Of a stretch of DNA of 64,000 nt, positions 25,456 through 33,096 are shown one piece after another; position 1 is the first letter of the stretch, and every line of letters begins with the position of its first letter. The stretch comes from PALSA-693 sp963834725. Its GTDB lineage: Bacteria; Actinomycetota; Acidimicrobiia; Acidimicrobiales; Palsa-688. The notes beneath the pieces are model-generated. The model searched no databases, had not been told where the DNA came from, and saw only the letters and a list, made by a program, of their open reading frames with translations. The position numbers were made by a program, and so were the translations under genes. The stretch covers positions 3,906,001 to 3,970,000 of the forward strand of contig CAWICN010000001.1 in assembly GCA_963834725.1 (NCBI GenBank), given 5' to 3'.

Positions 25456-28400
25456 TGCGCGCCTTTACGAGGTCGAACAGCTCCTCGAGTCGGTCAAAGT
25501 CAGCTGGCAGGTCCCTCTTCAGCGCGTTCCTCATCAGGCGCTCCTTCATCGGATTACCGATCCAGGCGTCAGGTTTGGTGTACCGGACAATGCGATCGAT
25601 CGCGATTGCTAGCCCCTCATCGGGAAAGAAGAAGTCCACGAGTGCGCGTTTGGCTGCGTTGTCGGCCCAATCGGGATACGCAACGCCGGTGTCCTTGGTA
25701 CCCACTTGCTTGGCTGCTTCGAGCAGCTTGGCGAGGTACTGCTTGTAATCGATGGCCTGCTTGCGGCGCTGTTCAATGATGGCGTCCAGAAGCTCGCTCA
25801 TCTTGTCGTAGAACTTCGGGTTCATCGCCCGCTCGTCGATAATCACCTTACGGATGTTGTTGGTGATCGTCTCGGCGACGGCGTCCGGATCTTTCTTGAT
25901 CCCGGTGGGTAACCGGTCAATCGCTTCTTGACCGCCGAGCTTGACGATGAGATCGATGAGACCGGTGTCTTCGAAGTTGGAGACCACTTTCGAGGCGCTC
26001 GCCTGGATATACGTATCGAGCAGGAACCGCATCCCGGCTTCGTACTGCTTGAAGTCAACTTCCTCGCCGGCGCCGAGTTTCACCTCAGCCCGGACGTCCA
26101 CGTAATGCGCGATCTCCTTCTTGATCGATTCAGCTTCGGATTCTGAGTAGCCCGCGGCAGTCATCTCGTTCGCGAGGTTGCCGTATGCACGGGTGACGGC
26201 CGCGACGGCCTTGTAGAGCTCGACGCGCTTGGGCTCGTTGGCCTTGAGCTGGGCAGCGTTGCCTTGTTCGTCGGCGCAGAAGTACTTCTGGTACTGAAAC
26301 GTGGTCCGGGGAGGGGGAACTGGCTCGATGAGCGCTCGAATGCGCTCCAGGGCGTCATCGAGATCCGCTCGGGCCTTCTCTACCCGATCGCTGAGGAGTC
26401 CTTCGATATCCTTCTTCTCGTAGCCATCCAGGGCCCCGGACGTATAGTCGGTGATGGCGTCCTCGAGTGAGTTGAAAAGGTCCTGGTAGTCGACGATGTA
26501 GCCGTAGTCTTTGTCCTCGCCGTCGAGCCGGTTGACGCGACAAATGGCTTGGAACAGACCGTGATCACGCATCTTCTTGTCGATGTACAGGTAGGTAGCA
26601 CTAGGAGCGTCGAAGCCGGTTAGGAGCTTGTCCACCACGATGAGCAATCGCATCTGGCCCGGGTCGTTGACGAATTTATCCTTGACTTCCTTCTCGAACT
26701 GCTCGACCTTGCCCATCGCGACCTCTTCGGGCTCGTCGAAGTAGTCCGCCAACATGTGTCGGTAGATGTCGTACTGACGCACCTTCTCGGTCTTGCCCTC
26801 CCCTGAGCTCTCTTTAGAGATGTCGCTCGGGTTGGGTTCGTAACTGGTCACGATGGCGCACTTACCTTTGAAGCCGGCGGCCACGAACAGCTCGTAGAAC
26901 TTGCATGCCTGGTAGATCGATGAGCCGACGAGGATAGCGTTGCCGCGGCCGTCCATAAGTCTGGGCTTGGTGTCCATGTCGATCAGGATGTCGTTGACGA
27001 TCTGCTTGGCCCGGGGCTCGGACGAGACGACCCTTTGCATGGTGCCCCAGCGTTTCTTAAGGTCGGCTCGGCTGAGATCGGTCATGCCCTTGGTCTTGAT
27101 GTCAAACCATTTGTCAACCTGTTCAGGGTTGGCCAGGTTCTGGTCGATGTTGCGCGCTTCGTAGCGCAGGTCGACTACGACGCCGTCCTCGACGGCCTCG
27201 TCGAACTTGTAGGTGTGGATAAACGAGCCGAATGTCTCGATGCTCGTCGCCTTGTCTGCTTTGAGCAGCGGTGTGCCTGTGAAGCCGATGAACATCGCCT
27301 CGGGCAGCAGCTGCTTCATGGCTCGATGCATCTTGCCGGACTGTGTGCGGTGGGCTTCGTCGACGAACACGAAGATGTTGCCTTTGGGTTTGAAGTCCTT
27401 CGGGACGCGGGCATGCAGCTCTTGAATGAAATCCTCGCTGGCCTCGTCCAGCTCCTCGTCAGAGTCCGAGCCCCGGAACTTGTGGACAAGCGAGCACACC
27501 AGCCACTCCTGCGACTTGTTCAAGGTGTCGAGTAGGTCGGAACCGCTACTCGTGCGGTAGATCTGCTCATTGACGCCGCTGAAGACCTTCTCGATCTGTT
27601 CATCGAGTTCAGTGCGGTCGGTGATCAGCAAGACCCGCGCGTCGCCCTGATGTTCCCGGATCCACTTGGCCAGCCACACCATCGTCAGGGACTTGCCCGA
27701 CCCCTGGGTGTGCCAGATGATTCCGCCTTCGCGCTCGGCGATGCGGGCCTGGGCAGCCTTCACACCGAAGTACTGGTTGTGGCGGGCGATCTTCTTCACT
27801 CCTGCGTCGAAGACCACGAAGTCGTGGATCAGTTCGAGGAAGCGCTCCTTCGCACAAAGCTGCAGGAGCGCTCGGTCGAGGGGCTCCTCGACGTCCGAGG
27901 GCTCCCTCCATTCCAGCCAGTACTTCTCCGGCGTGTCGATGACAGCGTAGCGCAGGCCTTCCACGTCGTTGCCGGCAAAGACGAACTGGACAGTCGAGAA
28001 GAACGGCCGGATAAACTGCTTGTCCTGATTCCCGATCGTCTGGCGAATGCCTTCTGAGACCGCAACCTTAGAACGCTTCAGTTCAAGCGTCGCCAATACC
28101 AGGCCGTTCACGTAGAGCACGATGTCCGGGCGCTTGGTGTAGTTCCCAAGGAGCGTGACTTCCTCCGCCAAGGAGAAGTGGTTCGTCTGCGGGTTGTTCC
28201 AGTCGATGAGCCAGACCGTTTGAGTTTGCTCACCAACGCCCGGTCTGACCTTCACCCCGTAGCGCAACAAGCCGTAGACATCACGGTTGGCTTCATACAG
28301 GTCGTGACCGGCTCCCACCGAAGCAGCCTTGCTCAGTTGATCGAGGGCCCGGCTGATCAGGTTGTCCTCGTAGCCGCGTGCCTTGAGGTACTGAACGAGC

Positions 28401-28531
28401 AACTCGACCTCGATGTTCGAGCTGTTCAGCCGGTACTCCCAGTTGCCGAGGTAGTCATACTTCAGTTGATTCCGGAACAGCTCAACTACACGGTTCTGGG
28501 CCTTACGCTCGATCTGGCCGACGTCGCTCAT
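25442..28531 (-). CDS. hsdR: Type I restriction enzyme R subunit (HsdR)
   Basis: 1029 residues, usual length. It contains an N-terminal nuclease-type region (RPDIVLYVNGLVLATLELKR, the D...ExK of the PD-(D/E)xK fold, near residue 135-155), Walker A in TQGSGKSLTMVWLAKWI near 277, DEAH box FVFVDEAHRTQSGKM, SF2 motif GFTGTPLL, and motif VI-like FQAICRVNRLDG. It translocates and cuts DNA that lacks the cognate methylation, together with HsdM and HsdS. The start overlaps hsdS by 4 bp (ATGA). The operon order is hsdM-hsdS-hsdR-ygjP-like. Confidence 0.96.
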   Translation of the reverse strand: MSDVGQIERKAQNRVVELFRNQLKYDYLGNWEYRLNSSNIEVELLVQYLKARGYEDNLISRALDQLSKAASVGAGHDLYEANRDVYGLLRYGVKVRPGVGEQTQTVWLIDWNNPQTNHFSLAEEVTLLGNYTKRPDIVLYVNGLVLATLELKRSKVAVSEGIRQTIGNQDKQFIRPFFSTVQFVFAGNDVEGLRYAVIDTPEKYWLEWREPSDVEEPLDRALLQLCAKERFLELIHDFVVFDAGVKKIARHNQYFGVKAAQARIAEREGGIIWHTQGSGKSLTMVWLAKWIREHQGDARVLLITDRTELDEQIEKVFSGVNEQIYRTSSGSDLLDTLNKSQEWLVCSLVHKFRGSDSDEELDEASEDFIQELHARVPKDFKPKGNIFVFVDEAHRTQSGKMHRAMKQLLPEAMFIGFTGTPLLKADKATSIETFGSFIHTYKFDEAVEDGVVVDLRYEARNIDQNLANPEQVDKWFDIKTKGMTDLSRADLKKRWGTMQRVVSSEPRAKQIVNDILIDMDTKPRLMDGRGNAILVGSSIYQACKFYELFVAAGFKGKCAIVTSYEPNPSDISKESSGEGKTEKVRQYDIYRHMLADYFDEPEEVAMGKVEQFEKEVKDKFVNDPGQMRLLIVVDKLLTGFDAPSATYLYIDKKMRDHGLFQAICRVNRLDGEDKDYGYIVDYQDLFNSLEDAITDYTSGALDGYEKKDIEGLLSDRVEKARADLDDALERIRALIEPVPPPRTTFQYQKYFCADEQGNAAQLKANEPKRVELYKAVAAVTRAYGNLANEMTAAGYSESEAESIKKEIAHYVDVRAEVKLGAGEEVDFKQYEAGMRFLLDTYIQASASKVVSNFEDTGLIDLIVKLGGQEAIDRLPTGIKKDPDAVAETITNNIRKVIIDERAMNPKFYDKMSELLDAIIEQRRKQAIDYKQYLAKLLEAAKQVGTKDTGVAYPDWADNAAKRALVDFFFPDEGLAIAIDRIVRYTKPDAWIGNPMKERLMRNALKRDLPADFDRLEELFDLVKARSEYR

Positions 28532-29691
28532 GAAGCGGCCTCCATTGGCAGGCGAACACGGCCGCTCAGGAGCTGCTGCATCATCCCCTCCTTTATCTGC
28601 CGTGCTTTTAACTGACGGCGCCTGAGTGCTGTCAGCTCGTCGTCGTAGTCTGTAAGCAAGGATCCGATGGCTTGCTGCTCCACTAGTGGCGGGACGAAAA
28701 ACTTCAGTCTCCGAACATCACCGCTTGAGACCGCTGGGTAGTTCGAGCCGGCAATGATCCGATCCACTTGCAACGTGGTCAGGTAACTCATCAGCAAGTA
28801 GAAGAGGAAACGGGGGTCACTCCGGCCATCGGATGCACGCACAACAGCGAAGCCGGTTGACGCAATCGGACGCTTTAGTCCGCCACGATAGATGGTGTGA
28901 GATTGAAGATTGGGTCGAACGGTCCCAAATAGAACGTCCGAGTCCCCGATAACCCGTCTGGCTCGCGACGGTGCAGAACCGAACTGGAGGCGGGTGTGGC
29001 CGACCAAGGTGCCGCGTTCGACGTCCTCCAGCGAGATGTAGTCAAGCGGAGTCCTGGGATCAGTTCTGGCTGGCAACGCCTCGGGGTCGATACTGGCAAT
29101 CTCGCCAAGACTGACCTGGTTCCAGTGTTCGGAGAAGCCAGGGAGCCGGGTCCGGCCAGTCAGGAGCTGCTGCATCACACCTTGCTTGATCGCCTGCTTC
29201 TTGGCAATCAAGCAATCGAGTGACGCAATGAGGCGGTCAGTGTCGTCGATCGCCTCGACGATCCGACCCTGCTCCTCGCGGTTGGGCAGAGCGATTCGCA
29301 TGCCTGCGATTGTCTCCATGCGGACCGAGTCCACGGACGACTTCGCTGTCAGCGACTCGATACGGGCAAGGAAGTTCCGGCTGAATTGATGAAAGAAGTA
29401 TCGGCCAGATACATCCGCTCGGAAGTTGCTGATGCGGTATACCCTCTGGTGGTAATCGAACTTGCCGATTATGTAGTGGAAAACTTTGCCGGTCCCGACG
29501 CCGTCGCCCGCGGTCAGCACAGCTTCGCCGTCGAATGACCAGGAATCGATTCGCTCTACCTTTTGGCTTCGTACAAAGAATGGATACCGGCCACTTGGCG
29601 ACCGGTCCTTCGTGTCCTTGGCGCCGGTACCGATCAATGCAAATGCGCGGATCTCCTCCTGTCTCCAGGGCAGGGGAGTCGTGGTTGTCAT
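28528..29691 (-). CDS. hsdS: Type I restriction-modification specificity subunit (HsdS)
   Basis: 387 residues with two target recognition domains (about 1-150 and 185-350). Each is followed by a conserved helical spacer ending in near-identical repeats, KQGVMQQLLTGRTRLPGF and KEGMMQQLLSGRVRLP, and each has a hydrophobic exit motif (MRIALPNREEQGRIVEAIDD and LKFFVPPLVEQQAIGSLLTD). It determines the bipartite recognition sequence for both methylation and restriction. Starts and stops overlap hsdM and hsdR by 4 bp, giving tight stoichiometric coupling. The recognised sequence cannot be read from the protein. Confidence 0.95.
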   Translation of the reverse strand: MTTTTPLPWRQEEIRAFALIGTGAKDTKDRSPSGRYPFFVRSQKVERIDSWSFDGEAVLTAGDGVGTGKVFHYIIGKFDYHQRVYRISNFRADVSGRYFFHQFSRNFLARIESLTAKSSVDSVRMETIAGMRIALPNREEQGRIVEAIDDTDRLIASLDCLIAKKQAIKQGVMQQLLTGRTRLPGFSEHWNQVSLGEIASIDPEALPARTDPRTPLDYISLEDVERGTLVGHTRLQFGSAPSRARRVIGDSDVLFGTVRPNLQSHTIYRGGLKRPIASTGFAVVRASDGRSDPRFLFYLLMSYLTTLQVDRIIAGSNYPAVSSGDVRRLKFFVPPLVEQQAIGSLLTDYDDELTALRRRQLKARQIKEGMMQQLLSGRVRLPMEAAS

Positions 29692-32120
29692 GACTCGACC
29701 CCCATCGCCTTCAGGTGTTCAGCGATCTTTGCTTCGAGTGCCTCCAGTTCGGCGTCGAGGACTGCAACAGTCTGGGCATACCGTTCACCAAGTTCCTGGA
29801 TACGTGAGACGAGTGCGAGCGTTAGAGCTTCTACCTCTCCAGTCACGCGGCGAGCGATGCTGACCTGCCACTTGTCATCAAGAACGAGGCTCTTCACGTC
29901 CTCGTCAGTCAGGTCTCCGTATTTCTTGAGCGCCGCAAGATCCACCGCTGTTTGAGCGTCCTTGGCTGCCTTCTTGGCCGCGGCCTCATTGTCGTAGAGG
30001 GTGATCGCGTCCTGGAGAGCCTTGATCTCGTCGGAGTTGCCATCGCGCTTAATGGCCCTCAGCCGGGCAGTAACCAGGGCCTTGGAGATCTTGTCGTCGT
30101 CCATGGCGTCGGCGAGCAAACCTTCTTCGATGGCATGCTCTTCGATGTACTCTTCGATCGCTCGGGTTGCTTCTTCCGCAGCAGCGTTCAACTCCTTGGC
30201 CTTCGACTCCTCATCGGCGAAGTAGCGAGCCACGATCAACGCCGGGGGTACGAGGTCCATCTTGTACTTGCTTGCGCTGCGGCCCGAGCCCATGATGAGG
30301 TCCGGTGTCTCGGAGAGCTTGCGGTCTCTGTCCTCGATCGCGAGCCGTGGCTTGGATGCGTTGAGCCAGCCCTCGTTCATGATGAGGAACACGTCGTCGT
30401 GGATGGTGTCGTGCCAGTAGGTCATGAGTTGCTCGTAGACGTCGTACTCGTCGACAAGCGGTACCGGCTTGAACCGAGCAAGGAGATCGTCGCCGATGGT
30501 GGCGATCAGATCGTTGGGCTTGGTGTTCTCGTCGATGCTGGCGAGGGCGTCGCGGTGTGCGACGAACCACTCCGTGATCAGACCGAGGGCTTGGTCGGCG
30601 AACTTTTGAAACTCGGGTGCATCGAGGATAGCCTGCTGGATGTGGTTGACCTCGATCGTGAGGTCGCTATAGCCGGAGCGGTTCCTCGTGAACAGCTGGT
30701 TCCGCAGCGTCGGAAAGGCGTCCCAGTAGGCGCTGACAGCGTCGAGGTCGGCGTTCGGGATGCCACCGTGCAAGTGAGCATGGAGGTCCTGCAGATCCTC
30801 GGGCTCTGATGAGTCGATGTAGCGCGGGATGTTGAGGTTGTAGTCGTTCTTCGGGTCGGCGATTTCGGCCAGCGGGACCATGCGCGAATAACGGGCGATC
30901 GCCCTTTGGTTATTAAAAGTGTCGACAATCTTGTGGATGTCCTGGGAGCGCAGGCGGTTCTTGGGGCCGTCCTTCATGAAGCCTTTGGAGGCGTCGATCA
31001 TGAACACACCAGTCCGACTGACCGCGTTCTCCTTGTCTAGGATCACAATGCATGCTGGGATGCCGGTTCCGTAAAAAAGGTTCGGTGGCACGCCGATGAC
31101 GCCCTTGATGAAGCCGTGCTGGATGAGGCGCTTGCGGATCACGGCCTCGACGTTGCCTCTAAAGAGGACGCCGTGAGGCATGATGATTGCGGCTTTGCCG
31201 GTGCTCTTGAGTGACTTGAGCGCGTGGAGCAGGAAGGCGTAGTCCCCGTTTTTGTCGGGTGGTATGCCGTATTCGAATCGCCCATAGTCGATCTCGAGGC
31301 CGTTACTCCATGACTTCACCGAGAACGGCGGATTCATGACAACGAAGTCGAACGTTTTGAGCTGGGCCCCGCTCGTGAACTGCGGACTGGTGACCGTGTC
31401 GCCCTTCAAGATTTCCGCGATTTCGTTCCCGTGGAGGATCATGTTCATCTTGGACAGGGCCCAGGTGGCGTTGTCCTTCTCCTGGCCGTAGATCGTCATG
31501 CCGCGTGGCGCCTCAGCGGCTGCCTTGAGCAGCAGCGAGCCGGAGCCGCAGGTGGGATCGAAGACGGTCTGGTCCTGGCGGGTGGCGGTGTTGATGCCGA
31601 CGACCTTGGCAAGGATTCGGGAAACCTCGGCCGGCGTGTAGAACTCGCCCTTGCTCTTTCCAGACTCGGTGGCAAAGTGCCGCATGAGGTACTCGTAGGC
31701 ATCCCCGAGGAGGTCGTCACCTTCCGCCCGAGAGCCGCGGAAGTCGAGGTCGTTGAAGATCGTGACGAGCTTGGACAGGCGGTCCTGCATTTCCTTGCCC
31801 TTGCCGAGCTTCTCCTCGTCGTTGAAGTCGGCCTGGTCGATGACATTGCGGAGATCATTGGCTTCGGCGAGCTTGCCGATGATTTTGTTGAACCGGTCGC
31901 CGATTTCGACGTCGCCCTTTGCGGCGAGCATGTCGTCGAACGAGCCACCGTCGGGTACGTCGATGAGACTGCTCGGATCGGTCTTCGCCTTGTCAGAGAC
32001 GTATTTAACGAACAGCAGCGTGAGGATGTAGTCCTTGTACTGGCTCGCGTCCATGCCGCCTCGAAGCTCGTCGCAGCTTTTCCAAAGGGAGCCGTAGAGG
32101 TCAGACTTGCGCAGGGTCAC
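29688..32120 (-). CDS. hsdM: Type I restriction-modification N6-adenine methyltransferase subunit (HsdM), long form
   Basis: About 810 residues. An N-terminal helical domain (SDLYGSLWKSCDELRGGMDA) precedes the methyltransferase: FDPTCGSGSLLLKAA (SAM site) near residue 185 and MNPPFSVKSW (NPPF catalytic motif) near 265. The C-terminal 250-300 residues beyond the usual HsdM length include a long charged helix (NAAAEEATRAIEEYIEEHAI) and a coiled coil at the end. GTG 32120 is preferred as start: GGAAGGG lies 7 bp upstream and the family normally begins just before SDLY; an in-frame ATG at 32141 is the alternative. A good promoter lies about 65 bp upstream. Confidence 0.94.
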   Translation of the reverse strand: MTLRKSDLYGSLWKSCDELRGGMDASQYKDYILTLLFVKYVSDKAKTDPSSLIDVPDGGSFDDMLAAKGDVEIGDRFNKIIGKLAEANDLRNVIDQADFNDEEKLGKGKEMQDRLSKLVTIFNDLDFRGSRAEGDDLLGDAYEYLMRHFATESGKSKGEFYTPAEVSRILAKVVGINTATRQDQTVFDPTCGSGSLLLKAAAEAPRGMTIYGQEKDNATWALSKMNMILHGNEIAEILKGDTVTSPQFTSGAQLKTFDFVVMNPPFSVKSWSNGLEIDYGRFEYGIPPDKNGDYAFLLHALKSLKSTGKAAIIMPHGVLFRGNVEAVIRKRLIQHGFIKGVIGVPPNLFYGTGIPACIVILDKENAVSRTGVFMIDASKGFMKDGPKNRLRSQDIHKIVDTFNNQRAIARYSRMVPLAEIADPKNDYNLNIPRYIDSSEPEDLQDLHAHLHGGIPNADLDAVSAYWDAFPTLRNQLFTRNRSGYSDLTIEVNHIQQAILDAPEFQKFADQALGLITEWFVAHRDALASIDENTKPNDLIATIGDDLLARFKPVPLVDEYDVYEQLMTYWHDTIHDDVFLIMNEGWLNASKPRLAIEDRDRKLSETPDLIMGSGRSASKYKMDLVPPALIVARYFADEESKAKELNAAAEEATRAIEEYIEEHAIEEGLLADAMDDDKISKALVTARLRAIKRDGNSDEIKALQDAITLYDNEAAAKKAAKDAQTAVDLAALKKYGDLTDEDVKSLVLDDKWQVSIARRVTGEVEALTLALVSRIQELGERYAQTVAVLDAELEALEAKIAEHLKAMGVES

Positions 32121-32182
32121 TGGGGAGCCCTTCCACGTCATCGATCGGCTTTGTCATCTCACCCCACTGAACTGTGCTAGTT

Positions 32183-32212
32183 ATCATATCGATGTGTGTC
32201 ATTGGTTTACAA
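32183..32212 (-). promoter_or_regulatory. Predicted sigma70-type promoter for the hsdMSR operon
   Basis: Reading the minus strand, TTGTAA (32207-32212) and TATGAT (32183-32188) are separated by 18 bp, four of six and five of six matches to the -35 and -10 consensus. The predicted transcript start is near 32175, about 55 bases before GTG 32120. The sequence is conspicuously AT-rich for this window. Confidence 0.55.
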
Positions 32213-32288
32213 TCTATCCATTGGTCCTGACGGGCTGGTCGTTCTAAAACTAGATCGAGGTGGTGATGGCCGGTGGCGATCGTCGTAC

Positions 32289-32329
32289 AGATGCCTCGGC
32301 GGCACGAAGAGATGCCTCGGCGGCACGAA
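32289..32329 (+). repeat. Two tandem copies of a 20-base repeat
   Basis: The segment beginning AGATGCCTCGG at 32289-32308 recurs without change at 32310-32329, a 21-base period (two helical turns). The pair lies about 80 bp upstream of the predicted hsdM promoter and could be a protein-binding site or simple duplication. Confidence 0.75.
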
Positions 32330-32439
32330 TTGCCGAGAGCTCTGCAAGGTCTCAGCTTTGCGGCTTTCACACGCTCAACGGCCGCTCTGACTGAGTGGGC
32401 CGCACCGCCGGGCCGGAGGCAAGAGGCGAGGGCGGGCCA

Positions 32440-32460
32440 GGCGCCGGCGTAGCCGGCGCC
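32440..32460 (+). terminator. Perfect 9-bp palindromic hairpin followed by a T-rich stretch
   Basis: GGCGCCGGC at 32440-32448 and GCCGGCGCC at 32452-32460 form a perfect stem with a three-base loop, followed on the plus strand by TTCTTGATC. It resembles an intrinsic terminator, yet no plus-strand gene is visible directly upstream, so it may close a relic gene or an RNA, or be an operator. Confidence 0.5.
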
Positions 32461-33096
32461 TTCTTGATCACGTAGAGAACAGTTGCCCACGGCAGGTCAA
32501 TAGCGGTGGTCAGTAGCGATGTCAACTGCAGGTGGCGTTAATCCACGTAGGTAGCAGGTGAACGCTCCTCGAGGGGTTTGCCTTCTACGCGCTTTCTGGG
32601 CGTCTCGAGGTATGTCTTGATTGACGGGACGGACCGGCGCGATTCACGACACCAGTAGCGGCCGCATCGACTCGTCCGGACGGTGGAAGAAGCAGCGGCC
32701 CTTCTCGGGATCAGCGCGCTCGTGGATACCGATTGATCAGTCGAGGCGAGTTGCGCCAGATACGACTCGGTCGACGCACTCTCGTACCAGACCGGGCGAT
32801 CGAGGACCAGCTGGTGCGTGATGGACCGGTCAGTTGTCCTCGGGAGGGCGTCCGACCGATAGACCGTGCGCCGCCGCTCGCGGAATAGCTGAACCCGCCG
32901 GAGTCTGCCACTGAGGAGACCGATCGGCTGTGGTCGCCTTCTCGGCGAGTCGTTCGCTCGGGAGAGTACGTCGGCTCACAGTCTCGTCCCCGGCAATAGA
33001 TGTGGACAGCCCGCACCCTCGAGAGCCAGCATCTGTATGCCCCGGTCACAATGTAACCGTATGATTCAGGGATCAGCGCTTCGCATCGGAGATGGT

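Larger units (their letters stand above)
32213..33096 (+). other. Non-coding gap between the restriction operon and the DUF262 gene
   Basis: Roughly 880 bp with no frame that looks like protein on either strand; longer open frames here are low-complexity Arg/Ser-rich. It holds the tandem repeat and palindrome listed separately. The remainder shows nothing I can support. Confidence 0.6.

Noticed and set aside
32289..32329. CRISPR array
   Set aside because: Only two repeat units, no spacer between them (one base), and no cas genes anywhere in the window.
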